NCBI RefSeq assembly: GCF_002079305.1 | Contig: NZ_CP015039.1 | Span: 2,563,501 to 2,627,500 of the forward strand | DNA: 64,000 nt | Direction: 5' to 3' | DNA from: Rhodovulum sp. P5 | Lineage (GTDB): Bacteria; Pseudomonadota; Alphaproteobacteria; Rhodobacterales; Rhodobacteraceae | Part shown: positions 17,957 through 26,374 of the stretch, piece by piece | Numbering within the stretch: position 1 is the first letter of the stretch | Layout: every line of letters starts with the position of its first letter | Notes under the pieces: model-generated | Database searches by the model: none | Seen by the model: the letters and a program-made list of their open reading frames with translations, nothing else | What the model was told of the DNA's origin: nothing | Made by a program: the position numbers and the translations under genes

Positions 17957-18847
17957 TCACTTGCCCAAGGGCGCAACCGCTTGCGTCTGCTTCGACACCT
18001 GAACGGCGAAGATGCCGGCCATGATCACCGCGACGCCGGCCACATCCATCGCGCCCAGACGTTCCCCCAGCAGAAGGGCCGCGATGCCGACCCCGAAAAA
18101 CGGGCTGAGGAAGTGGAAGGTCGCGGCGCGCACGGCCCCCACCCGGCGCACCAGCAGGAACCAGATCAGCGTGGCGGTGAGGCCGGGGAACAGCGTGGTA
18201 TAGCCGAAGGCCAGACCCAGCCGCCAGTTCGGGGTGATGTCCCAGACCTCTCCGGCCGCCAGCGAGGCTATGCCCAGAACGGTGGCCCCCAGCAGCATCT
18301 GAAGACCCACGATCATCAGCACGTTCCCGCCCGAGGACGCCCCCCGGACCGACAGCGTTGCGGCGGTCAGCGCGAACACCCCGGCGATGCACAGCACCAG
18401 CCCGAACAGATCGACGCCTTGGGTGATGCGGCTGCCCATGATGATCGCCACGCCCGCAAAGCCGACGACCAGCCCGGCAATGCCCAAGGGGCGCACCCGT
18501 TCCCCCAGCACGATCCAGCCGAAGAGCGCGACCAAGAGCGGCATGGTCGAGGCGATGATCGCCGCCATCGAGGCCTCCAGCGTCTGCATCGCGACGAAGT
18601 TCAGACCGAGATACAGCGCGTTCTGGCTGATCCCGAAGATCGCGGTCGCGCGCCATTGGGGCCCCGTCAGGCGCCAGCTTTGCCCCAGCGCCGCGGCGAT
18701 CCCCACGCCCAGAAGGCCCGAAATCAGGAACCGGAAGGCCAGCGCGCCCAGCGGCGGCGCCTCGGCCACGATGATCCGCGCCGAGGAAAACGCCGAGGCC
18801 CAGATGAAGGCGAAGGCCAGGCCCATCGCCAATGCGCGGAAATCCAT
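17957..18847 (-). CDS. EamA/DMT-family transporter
   Basis: 296-aa inner-membrane protein with about ten hydrophobic helices and two EamA repeats; typical spots are FAFIWASAFSSARIIV at the start and the NALYLGLNFVAMQTLEASMAAII stretch in the first repeat. The ATG at 18847 is preferred because GGAGG lies 6 nt upstream. Members export amino acids, nucleosides or other metabolites; the substrate here is unknown. Single gene, convergent with aroC. Confidence 0.88.
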   Translation of the reverse strand: MDFRALAMGLAFAFIWASAFSSARIIVAEAPPLGALAFRFLISGLLGVGIAAALGQSWRLTGPQWRATAIFGISQNALYLGLNFVAMQTLEASMAAIIASTMPLLVALFGWIVLGERVRPLGIAGLVVGFAGVAIIMGSRITQGVDLFGLVLCIAGVFALTAATLSVRGASSGGNVLMIVGLQMLLGATVLGIASLAAGEVWDITPNWRLGLAFGYTTLFPGLTATLIWFLLVRRVGAVRAATFHFLSPFFGVGIAALLLGERLGAMDVAGVAVIMAGIFAVQVSKQTQAVAPLGK

Positions 18848-18932
18848 TCTTCCTCCGGACAAGCAAAAGGGCCGCCCCCGGGACGACCCTAGACCGTTTC
18901 CGGCCAGCGCAGAAGCGCAGAAGGGCGGAGGT

Positions 18933-19220
18933 CTATCCGTTCACGCTGTCCTTCAGCGCCTTGGCGACGGTCACCTTCACGACCTTGTCGGCCTCTTTCT
19001 TGAACTGCTCGCCGGTGGCGGGGTTGCGCACCATCCGCTCGGGCCGTTCGCGGCAGTAGATCTTGCCCACGCCGGGCAGCGTCACGGCGCCGCCAGCGGC
19101 GACTTCGCGTGTGATGATGGCCGTCATCGCGTCCAGCGCTGCGCCTGCCGTCTTCTTGTCGGCCTCCATCTCCTCCGCGAGGGCCGCAACCAGTTGCGTC
19201 TTGGTCATCGGTTTTGCCAT
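18933..19220 (-). CDS. HU family DNA-binding protein
   Basis: 95-aa nucleoid protein of the HU/IHF fold. It has the usual N-terminal helices (MTKTQLVAALAEEM), a central beta arm and RNPATGEQ, the DNA-minor-groove motif containing the intercalating proline. Length is typical. A GAGGAGA ribosome site precedes the ATG. It probably acts as a dimer in chromosome packaging. Rhodobacterales carry several HU/IHF paralogues; which one this is cannot be settled from sequence alone. Confidence 0.9.
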   Translation of the reverse strand: MAKPMTKTQLVAALAEEMEADKKTAGAALDAMTAIITREVAAGGAVTLPGVGKIYCRERPERMVRNPATGEQFKKEADKVVKVTVAKALKDSVNG

Positions 19221-19348
19221 TCGTGGTCTCCTCGATCCTGCCCTCTATGGGGGCTCATTTCGGTGACATTGCGGGATATTGCGGGCCCACACAACGCTTT
19301 GTGGTCGAAAAGGCCGGATTTCCTATGATTTTGTGGCCGATTTGCGTC

Positions 19349-20833
19349 TTACAGAAAGGCGGTTTCCTGAAAACTGCGGAGTTTCCGGCTGTGGATCCGC
19401 TCCAGCGGCATGTCGCGCAGCCGCTCCATCGCGCGCACGCCGATCGCCAGATGCCGCGAGACCTGCGTCTTGTAGAAGTCGCTGGCCATCCCCGGAAGCT
19501 TCAACTCGCCATGCAGCGGCTTGTCCGAGACGCACAGAAGCGTGCCATAGGGCACCCGGAAGCGAAAGCCGTTGGCCGCGATGGTCGCGCTTTCCATATC
19601 CAGCGCGATGGCGCGGGACTGCGACAGCCGCTGCACCGGCCCGGTCTGGTCGGCCAGTTCCCAGTTGCGGTTGTCGATGGTGGCCACGGTGCCGGTGCGC
19701 ATGATGCGTTTCAGCTCATAGCCTTCAAGCTGTGCCACTTCCTCCACCGCGTCTTCCAGCGCGACCTGGATTTCGGCCAGCGCCGGGATCGGCACCCAGA
19801 CCGGCAGGTCGTCGTCCAGAACGTGATCTTCGCGCAGATAACCGTGGGCCAGCACGAAATCCCCCAATCGCTGGGAATTCCGCAAGCCCGCGCAATGGCC
19901 CACCATCAGCCAGGCATGGGGGCGCAGAACGGCAATATGGTCGGTCGCCGTCTTCGCGTTCGAGGGGCCCACGCCGATATTGACCAGCGTGATGCCCTGC
20001 CCGTCGGCCCGTTTCAGGTGATAGGTCGGCATCTGCGGCAACTTGGGCGGTGTGGGCAGTGGGGCATCGGGGGCGGTGATCTCGACATTGCCGGGGCCGA
20101 CAAGGGCGACATAGCCGCTGTCGGGATCGGCCAGTGCCTTGCGGCCCAGCGCCTCGAACTCCTCGACATAGAACTGGTAGTTGGTGAACAACACGTGGTT
20201 CTGGAAATGCTCCGGCGCGGTGGCGGTGTAGTGGGACAGCCGGGCAAGGGAATAATCCACCCGCTGCGCCGTGAACGGGGCCAGCGGGGCCGGGGCGCCG
20301 CCAGAGCGGTCCAGCGTGCCATTGACGATGTCGTCATTGGTGGTGCCAAGGTCCGGCACGTCGAACAGATCGCGCAGCGGCACGTCGAACGCGCCTTCCT
20401 GGGGCACGGTCATGCCATCGTCGCCAGCCATCGCGAAATGGATCGGGATCGGCGTGGTCGAGGGGCCGATGGTGACGGGCTGGTTGTGGTTTTCCACCAG
20501 AAGGCCGATCTGCTGGCGCAGGTAGTTGGCGAACAGGTCTGGCCGGGTGATCGTCGCGGCATAGGTGCCGGGTTCGGCGACATGGCCAAAGCTCAATCGG
20601 CTGTCGACACGGGCATGGGTCGCCGTGGAGAACCGGATCTCGGGATAGACCGCGCGAGAGCGTGCCTTCGGCGGGGCGCCGGCCATGGTTTCCCGGAACC
20701 GGGTTTTCAGGAACCCGACAGAGGCGTCGTAGAGCGCGATCAGCCGTTCGACCGCGGCGTCGGCCTCCATGAAGGTGGCGGGATCGGGCAGGGCAGGGGT
20801 ATCCAGCGGCAATTCCGCGGTGGCGTCCGGCAT
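19349..20833 (-). CDS. amn: AMP nucleosidase
   Basis: 494-aa enzyme that cleaves AMP to adenine and ribose 5-phosphate. An N-terminal AMP-nucleosidase domain (DASVGFLKTRFRETM onward) is followed by a phosphorylase-like catalytic domain with GVGPSNAKTATDHIAVLRPHAWLMVGHCAGLR and the DMESATIAANGFRFRVPYGTLLC stretch. The ATG at 20833 is preferred over a TTG 13 codons upstream. Adenine released could feed adenine deaminase (36517-38211). Single gene; HU lies downstream. Confidence 0.92.
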   Translation of the reverse strand: MPDATAELPLDTPALPDPATFMEADAAVERLIALYDASVGFLKTRFRETMAGAPPKARSRAVYPEIRFSTATHARVDSRLSFGHVAEPGTYAATITRPDLFANYLRQQIGLLVENHNQPVTIGPSTTPIPIHFAMAGDDGMTVPQEGAFDVPLRDLFDVPDLGTTNDDIVNGTLDRSGGAPAPLAPFTAQRVDYSLARLSHYTATAPEHFQNHVLFTNYQFYVEEFEALGRKALADPDSGYVALVGPGNVEITAPDAPLPTPPKLPQMPTYHLKRADGQGITLVNIGVGPSNAKTATDHIAVLRPHAWLMVGHCAGLRNSQRLGDFVLAHGYLREDHVLDDDLPVWVPIPALAEIQVALEDAVEEVAQLEGYELKRIMRTGTVATIDNRNWELADQTGPVQRLSQSRAIALDMESATIAANGFRFRVPYGTLLCVSDKPLHGELKLPGMASDFYKTQVSRHLAIGVRAMERLRDMPLERIHSRKLRSFQETAFL

Positions 20834-20975
20834 TGGGGGAACCTCGTCCTTGGCGGGGCGTGACGCGACCAAGTGTCATTCTTTGGACACGCGGCGCAAG
20901 GTCTGCGGGGCTTTGCCGCTTGTCCTTTGTCGCTTTTTGCTTGAAACGAGTGAGTGCCACGCAATCCTGAGGATT

Positions 20976-21851
20976 ATGAAACCTGTCCTTTTGTCCATAG
21001 GCCACGGCTATTCGGCACAGGCGTTGGCCCGGTGTCTGACGCCGGACTGGCATGTGATCGGCACCACGCGGGGTGCGGCCCGTGCGGACGTCTTGCGCGC
21101 GCAGGGGGTGGAGCCGTTGATCTGGCCCGGCGCCGAGATCGGCCCGGCGCTCGCCCGCGCCACCCATGTGTTGAGTTCCGTGCCCCCGACGCCGGACGGC
21201 GACCCGGTTGTCGCGGCGCTGGGCGGGGCATTGGGGGCGGCGCGCCACCTGCAATGGGTGGGCTATCTGTCCACCACCGGCGTCTATGGCGATCACGGGG
21301 GCGGTTGGGTCGACGAAGACACCCCCCTGACCCCGGCGACCGACCGTGGACAGGCCCGGGTGAAGGCCGAAGCTGACTGGGCCGCGCTGGGCCTGCCCCT
21401 GCATATCTTCCGCCTTGCCGGGATCTATGGGCCGGACCGGTCGCCCCTCGACCGGGTCAGATCGGGGGTCGCCCAGCGCATCGTCAAGGACGGGCAGGTC
21501 TTTTCCCGCATTCATGTGGACGATATCGCGCAGGTGCTGGCCGCGTCGATGGCCGCGCCGTGCCCCGGTGCGGTCTATAACGTCGCCGATGACGAACCGG
21601 CGCCGCCGCAGGATGTGATCGCCTTCGCCGCACGGCTGCTGGGTCTGCCCCTGCCGCCCGAGGTGGCGTTCGAGGAAGCCGGCCTTGGCCCGATGGCGCG
21701 CAGCTTTTACGCGGAGTCCAAGCGCGTGCACAACGACCGCATCAAGGCGGATCTCGGCGTGATCCTGCGGCATCCGGACTATCGCGCAGGGCTTGCCGCC
21801 CTGTTGGAGTTGGAGCGGATGCAGCGGTCGGGGCCGGAGCGTTCGGCGTGA
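20976..21851 (+). CDS. NAD(P)-binding SDR-family protein (YeeZ-like)
   Basis: 291 aa with a Rossmann N-terminus (SIGHGYSAQALARCL) followed by an epimerase-type fold: YLSTTGVYGDHGGGWVDE, an LAGIYGPDRSPLDRVRSG stretch and VYNVADDEPAPPQDV. This pattern matches the YeeZ/'nucleoside-diphosphate-sugar epimerase-like' group of extended SDRs, whose reaction is mostly unknown. The ATG at 20976 gives the Rossmann motif at the normal distance; the longer open frame upstream is unlikely. Convergent with the sugar operon. Confidence 0.8.
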   Translation: MKPVLLSIGHGYSAQALARCLTPDWHVIGTTRGAARADVLRAQGVEPLIWPGAEIGPALARATHVLSSVPPTPDGDPVVAALGGALGAARHLQWVGYLSTTGVYGDHGGGWVDEDTPLTPATDRGQARVKAEADWAALGLPLHIFRLAGIYGPDRSPLDRVRSGVAQRIVKDGQVFSRIHVDDIAQVLAASMAAPCPGAVYNVADDEPAPPQDVIAFAARLLGLPLPPEVAFEEAGLGPMARSFYAESKRVHNDRIKADLGVILRHPDYRAGLAALLELERMQRSGPERSA

Positions 21852-21867
21852 CGGACCGTGGGCGCCG

Positions 21868-22536
21868 TCAGTCGTAATCCGACACAAGCAGGCGCAGCGG
21901 CGCGACGTCTTCGGTGACGTTTGAAAACCGCCCGATCGGGTCGGCGAAGACGTTGTCGGTGAGGTCGTCATTGACGGTTGAGACCTCTGCGATCAGGCAG
22001 TCGCCGCCTTCCGCCCAGAACGCGTGCCACACCGTGGGGGGCAGGGTGACGCTGCTGCCGGGCCGAAGCCGCAGATGGCCGCCCGCGGTCATGGTCTGCG
22101 GCACCCCGTCTGACAGCACCTCGACTGCCGCATCGGGGTCAATCGCGCCGTCGGGCCGCGCGGCGTGCAGTTTCAGAACCAGATCACCGCCGCCGCGGTT
22201 GATGATGTCCTCGGTCTTGAGAATGTGCCGGTGCATCGGCGAAAGCTGATCCCGGCGCGAGATCATGATCTTTTCCGCGTAAACCATCCCCCGGCCCTGC
22301 GACAGGGCGCCGAGGCTGCCGTTGCGGATGGTGAACAGGAACAGCCCGAGCGTGTCGAACCGGCCCTGCCCGTAATCGGTGATGTCCCATCCCAGCCGCC
22401 GTTCGCGGATCAGCGCGCCATCGGGGCCGCGCATCCGATCCGGCGGCCAATCGGCAAAGGGCGGCAGGAAATGCCCGAAGGAGCGGATGAACGCCTCCCC
22501 TTCCCTCAGGATGTCGTTGATCTCGGATCGCTTCAT
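21868..22536 (-). CDS. D-lyxose ketol-isomerase-like cupin
   Basis: 222 aa, matching the D-lyxose isomerase family (cupin fold, interconverts D-lyxose/D-xylulose and D-mannose/D-fructose). Metal-site candidates are in SPMHRHILKTEDIINRGGG (two His and Glu) and the late TVWHAFWAEGG histidine. It overlaps the kinase gene by 4 nt and is the last gene of the frc-type operon, suggesting it converts imported sugar to or from a ketose. Its true substrate in vivo is an inference. Confidence 0.8.
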   Translation of the reverse strand: MKRSEINDILREGEAFIRSFGHFLPPFADWPPDRMRGPDGALIRERRLGWDITDYGQGRFDTLGLFLFTIRNGSLGALSQGRGMVYAEKIMISRRDQLSPMHRHILKTEDIINRGGGDLVLKLHAARPDGAIDPDAAVEVLSDGVPQTMTAGGHLRLRPGSSVTLPPTVWHAFWAEGGDCLIAEVSTVNDDLTDNVFADPIGRFSNVTEDVAPLRLLVSDYD

Positions 22537-23198
22537 GCCGGGTCGGCCTTGTTGGGGGCGGGGGGCGCGTCGCCGCGAAACAGGATATCCGCGGGCAACC
22601 TTTGGCCCGCCACGGCGCGGGCATTGGCCATGTCGTTGGTTTCCGCCCGGGCGCGGGCGGCGTCCGGGGGCAGACCATGCTTCAGCCAGCGGCGGGTCAG
22701 GCGGTCCAGCAACTCGGCTTCGGGGACGTCGCGGAAGACCGACAGGTCCCATTCTGCCGCAAGATCCCGCCAATGCGGCGCATCGAACAGCAGGTAGTTG
22801 CCTTCGACGATGACCGTGTCGCAGTCCCGCGCAACGCGGCCGGCCCCGGCGATGGCGATGTCCCGCGCCCGGTCGAACAGCGGGAAGATGACCTCCTCGT
22901 CGTCGTGCAGGGCCGCGACCAGCCGCTGAAAGCCCATCACGTCGAAGGTGTCCGGTGCCCCCTTGCGCGCGCGCAGGCCGCGTGCGTCGAGCAACCGGTT
23001 ATCAAGGTGGAAGCCGTCCATCGGCACCACGACGCAGGCCGTTCCCGTCTGGGTCACCGCCTCGGACAGGGCCCTTGCCAGCCGGGACTTTCCGCTGCCG
23101 GGGGCGCCGGCCACCGCCACGACCCGCCGGTGCCGGGTGACCGGGCACCGGCCGATCCGGTCGGCAAGGGCCGTGACGGTATCGATCTCCTCGCTCAT
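22533..23198 (-). CDS. frcK: FrcK-like sugar/nucleoside kinase (uridine-kinase fold)
   Basis: 221-aa P-loop kinase of the uridine kinase/phosphoribulokinase group: GAPGSGKS at ~31-38, the VVPMDGFHLDNRLLD segment, RKGAPDTFDVMGF and VIVEGNYLLFD. In Sinorhizobium the fourth gene of frcBCAK is such a kinase, proposed to act on the imported sugar although its substrate was never firmly shown. It overlaps frcA and the isomerase gene by 4 nt each. The longer frame from 23288 lies inside frcA and is rejected. Confidence 0.8.
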   Translation of the reverse strand: MSEEIDTVTALADRIGRCPVTRHRRVVAVAGAPGSGKSRLARALSEAVTQTGTACVVVPMDGFHLDNRLLDARGLRARKGAPDTFDVMGFQRLVAALHDDEEVIFPLFDRARDIAIAGAGRVARDCDTVIVEGNYLLFDAPHWRDLAAEWDLSVFRDVPEAELLDRLTRRWLKHGLPPDAARARAETNDMANARAVAGQRLPADILFRGDAPPAPNKADPA

Positions 23199-23977
23199 GC
23201 GGCTTGCGCGGCCTCTGGCGCTTCCTTTGCCCCGGTCATGAAGGCCACCGCGTCGGACATGGTGTATTCCCTGGGGTCGATCACGCACAGGCGCCGGCCC
23301 AGCCGGTGGATATGGATGCGGTCGGCTACCTCGAACACATGGGGCATGTTGTGGCTGATCAGCACGATCGGGATGCCGCGGGCGCGGACGTCGCAGATCA
23401 GCTCCAGCACCCGGCGGCTTTCCTTCACGCCCAGCGCGGCCGTCGGTTCGTCCAGGATGATGACCTTGGACCCGAACGCCGCGGCGCGGGCCACCGCCAC
23501 CCCCTGCCGCTGGCCGCCCGAAAGGGTTTCGACCGCCTGGTTGATGTTCTGGATCGTCATCAGCCCCAGTTCGGACAGCTTCTCACGGGCGAAGGCTTCC
23601 ATCGCCTTGCGGTCAAGCATCTTGAGATACTTGCCCATGAAGCCCGATTTGCGGATCTCGCGCCCCACGAACATGTTGTCGGTGATCGAAAGCGCGGGCG
23701 ACAGCGCCAGCGTCTGGTAGACGGTTTCGATCCCGGCCTCGCGCGCCTCGATGGGGGAGGCGAAGTTGACCGGTTTCCCCTCCAGCCGGATTTCACCGGA
23801 GTCGGGCACCAGCGCGCCCGAGATCGCCTTGATCATCGTCGACTTGCCCGCGCCGTTGTCGCCGATCACGGCCAGGATTTCGCCGGGGTAAAGGTCGAAG
23901 TCGGCATGATCCAGCGCGGTGACGCGACCGAACCGCTTGACGACATTGCGGGCGGTGAGAATGGGCTCTTGTGTCAT
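23195..23977 (-). CDS. frcA: Fructose-type ABC transporter ATP-binding protein
   Basis: 260-aa single-domain ABC ATPase of the carbohydrate CUT2 group. Walker A GDNGAGKST is at ~39-47, the signature LSGGQRQGVAVARA in the middle and Walker B VIILDEPTAALG follows. CUT2 ATPases are often double (~500 aa); the single domain is typical for FrcA. The ATG at 23977 overlaps the frcC stop by 4 nt. It powers the FrcC permease. Confidence 0.9.
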   Translation of the reverse strand: MTQEPILTARNVVKRFGRVTALDHADFDLYPGEILAVIGDNGAGKSTMIKAISGALVPDSGEIRLEGKPVNFASPIEAREAGIETVYQTLALSPALSITDNMFVGREIRKSGFMGKYLKMLDRKAMEAFAREKLSELGLMTIQNINQAVETLSGGQRQGVAVARAAAFGSKVIILDEPTAALGVKESRRVLELICDVRARGIPIVLISHNMPHVFEVADRIHIHRLGRRLCVIDPREYTMSDAVAFMTGAKEAPEAAQAA

Positions 23978-25056
23978 CCCGAAACCTTTCTGATCCACTG
24001 GTCGATGGCGACGGCCAGAATGATGAGCCAGCCGATGGCGAAGACCTGCCAGAGCACGTCGACCCCGGCCAGCCGCAGCCCCGACTGGAACACGCCGACG
24101 ATCAGCGCGCCGAAAAGCGCCCCGAGGACGGAACCGCGCCCGCCGAAAAGCGAGATGCCCCCGATCACCACGGCGGTGATGGATTGCAGGTTGCCTTCAT
24201 AGAACGCCTGCGGGCTGATCGACCCCACCCGCCCGATGGAGGACCACGCCGCGATGGCGCAGACAAGGCCGGCCAGCATGTAGACCGACATCAGCGTGCG
24301 GTCGGTGCGGATGCCCGCCAGTTCCGCGGCCTCCTTGTCGTCGCCCACGGCATAGACATGGCGGCCCCACGCGGTCTTGTTCAGCAGGTACCACAGCACC
24401 CCGAAGGTCACGAACATCAGGATCGAGCCATAGGTGATCCGCGCATCGCCGATATCGACGGCGTTGCCGAAGAATTTCAGCAGCGGTGCCTCGGCGTCGA
24501 TATCCTGGCTGCGGATCGACTGCGCGCCGGAAAGCCACAGGTTCAGCGCGTAAAAGATGTTCCATGTGCCCAGCGTCACGATGAAGGGCGGCAGCTTGAC
24601 CCGGGTCACCAGCAGGCCGTTCAACAGCCCCGCTGCCGCGCCGCCCGCAAAGGCGACCGGCAGCGCAAGAATCGAGGGCACGCCCATATAGACGGCCAGA
24701 TTGCCCGCGATGACCGACATCAGAACCATGACGGCCGCAACGGACAGATCGATGCCCGCGGTCAGGATGATCAGGCTTTGCGCCGCCGCCAGCATCCCGA
24801 TGATCGACACCTGCTGCATGATCAGCGTCAGGTTGAAGGGGGAGAAGAAGCGCTCCCCTGCGATCAGCCCGAAGACCCCGATGCTGACCAGAAGCACGAT
24901 GATCGGCACCAGCGTCGGATTGCCGTGCAGGATGTGCTGGATGGTGCCCACGACGCCGCGGCGGTCCTCGGCAAATTGCGCGACGCGCGTATCGCTTTGG
25001 GCGAGGCTTCGTTCGAAGTCCTGCCCGCGCGCGGCGGGTTCGGTTGTGTCAGTCAT
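23974..25056 (-). CDS. frcC: Fructose-type ABC transporter permease
   Basis: 360-aa inner-membrane permease of the RbsC/FrcC (CUT2) family with about eight to ten hydrophobic segments and the conserved GGISLFGGRGSVLGALFGALIVG region near the C-terminus. The ATG at 25056 (MTDTTEP) is chosen because GGGAGGA lies 4-5 nt upstream. A 60-residue hydrophilic N-terminus precedes the first helix. It follows frcB after a 115-nt gap with a strong hairpin, and overlaps frcA by 4 nt. Confidence 0.92.
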   Translation of the reverse strand: MTDTTEPAARGQDFERSLAQSDTRVAQFAEDRRGVVGTIQHILHGNPTLVPIIVLLVSIGVFGLIAGERFFSPFNLTLIMQQVSIIGMLAAAQSLIILTAGIDLSVAAVMVLMSVIAGNLAVYMGVPSILALPVAFAGGAAAGLLNGLLVTRVKLPPFIVTLGTWNIFYALNLWLSGAQSIRSQDIDAEAPLLKFFGNAVDIGDARITYGSILMFVTFGVLWYLLNKTAWGRHVYAVGDDKEAAELAGIRTDRTLMSVYMLAGLVCAIAAWSSIGRVGSISPQAFYEGNLQSITAVVIGGISLFGGRGSVLGALFGALIVGVFQSGLRLAGVDVLWQVFAIGWLIILAVAIDQWIRKVSG

Positions 25057-25124
25057 TAAAAGTCCTCCCGGGGGGAAGCATGCCCGCCCCCGCTGCATCG
25101 GTCAAAGCTGGTCTTGAGGAGGGA

Positions 25125-25155
25125 GGCGGCGCGGGGCCGGAACGCCCGCGCCGCC
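25125..25155 (-). promoter_or_regulatory. Strong intercistronic hairpin between frcB and frcC
   Basis: GGCGGCGCGGG and CCCGCGCCGCC pair perfectly over 11 bp around a 9-nt loop, just after the frcB stop. There is no long T-run, so it more likely stabilises frcB mRNA or partly stops transcription than fully terminates it. This would yield excess binding protein. The role is inferred. Confidence 0.55.
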
Positions 25156-25171
25156 GGTCAGGCCTTGGCCG

Positions 25172-26200
25172 TCAGCCCCAGCACATCTTCAGCCCCTCGG
25201 CGGAGGTCTTGGAGGGCAGGCCGTCCACCGGTTCGTCGCTGATCAGTTCCACGCCGGTGTTGTAGAAGTCGAGCCCTTCGGTGTTCTGCGGCTTCTCGCC
25301 GGTTTCGGCGAAATGCTTGATCGCCTCGATCCCCTTGGACGCCATCAGAAGGGGGAACTGCATCGAGGTCGCCCCGATCACGCCATCTGCGATGTTCTGC
25401 ACGCCGGGGCAGCCCCCATCGACGGAGACGATCAGCACCTTGTCCTCGCGCCCCATGGCCTTCAGCGCCTCATAGGCGCCCGCGGCGGCGGGTTCGTTGA
25501 TGGTGTAGACGACATTCACGCTTGGGTCGCGCTGCAGAAGGTTCTCCATCGCCATGCGCCCGCCTTCCTCGTTGCCGTTGGTCACGTCATGGCCGACGAT
25601 ACGCGGGTCGTCTTCGTCCCCGATATCGGTGGGGTTCTTGATGTCGATGCCGAAGCCTTGCATGAACCCCTGATCGCGCAGGTAGTCGACCGACACCTCG
25701 GACGGGTTGAGGTCGAGGAACGCGATCTTGGCATCGGCCGCTCCGTCGCCCAGCTTGGCCTTGGCCCATTGTCCGATCAGTTCGCCCGCCTTGAAGTTGT
25801 CGGTGGCAAAGGTCGCGTCGGCCACGTCCGCCGGTTCGAAGGGGGTGTCGAGCGCGATCACCAGAAGCCCGGCGTCCCGCGCCTGCGTGACCACGGGGGC
25901 CAATGCGCGGCTGTCGGACGGGGTGATCAGGATGCCCTTGGCGCCGCTGGCGATGCAGGTTTCCACCGCCGCGATCTGGGTTTCGACATCGCCGTCGAGT
26001 TTGCCTGCGAAGGTCGACAGCTTGATCCCGTTTTCCTTGGCGCCCTGCTGCGCGCCTTCCTTCATCTTCACGAAGAAGGGGTTGGTGTCGGTCTTGGTGA
26101 TCAGGCAGGCGCCGATATCGGCGGCCCATGCGCCGCCGGTGGCCAGGGCCAGGGTTGCTGCGCCGATGAAGAGTGTTTTCAGGGTGGCAGAGTTTTTCAC
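25172..26200 (-). CDS. frcB: Fructose-type ABC transporter periplasmic sugar-binding protein
   Basis: 342-aa periplasmic binding protein. The GTG at 26200 is chosen because GGGAGGAAA lies 5 nt upstream and a signal peptide follows ([25 protein letters not shown]); the longer frame has no such support. The mature start [16 protein letters not shown], the [19 protein letters not shown] segment and the C-terminal KMCWG are as I remember for FrcB of rhizobia, which binds fructose, mannose and ribose. First gene of the operon, divergent from the ROK regulator across a palindrome. Confidence 0.9.
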   Translation of the reverse strand: MKNSATLKTLFIGAATLALATGGAWAADIGACLITKTDTNPFFVKMKEGAQQGAKENGIKLSTFAGKLDGDVETQIAAVETCIASGAKGILITPSDSRALAPVVTQARDAGLLVIALDTPFEPADVADATFATDNFKAGELIGQWAKAKLGDGAADAKIAFLDLNPSEVSVDYLRDQGFMQGFGIDIKNPTDIGDEDDPRIVGHDVTNGNEEGGRMAMENLLQRDPSVNVVYTINEPAAAGAYEALKAMGREDKVLIVSVDGGCPGVQNIADGVIGATSMQFPLLMASKGIEAIKHFAETGEKPQNTEGLDFYNTGVELISDEPVDGLPSKTSAEGLKMCWG

Positions 26201-26287
26201 GATGTTTCCTCCCGCTCGTGTCGCGTCCGGATCGGCGGCGTTCTCCCCGCTGTCCTTGTGCCCTATGAGCGCGATTCTCAGGCGAAA

Positions 26288-26324
26288 TGTCAATAAATAA
26301 TTCAGAGTGATTTATTTATTGACA
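26288..26324. promoter_or_regulatory. Long AT-rich inverted repeat, likely ROK-regulator operator
   Basis: TGTCAATAAATAA and TTATTTATTGACA form a perfect 13-bp inverted repeat around an 11-nt centre in the gap between frcB and the ROK gene. It stands out in this GC-rich DNA. ROK repressors bind AT-rich palindromes near sugar operons, so this is the probable operator and overlaps the likely promoters of both genes. Confidence 0.75.
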
Positions 26325-26374
26325 GATGTGGCGTGACCTCGCCATCCTTGGGGCAAGCCGAACAGGAGATCGAC

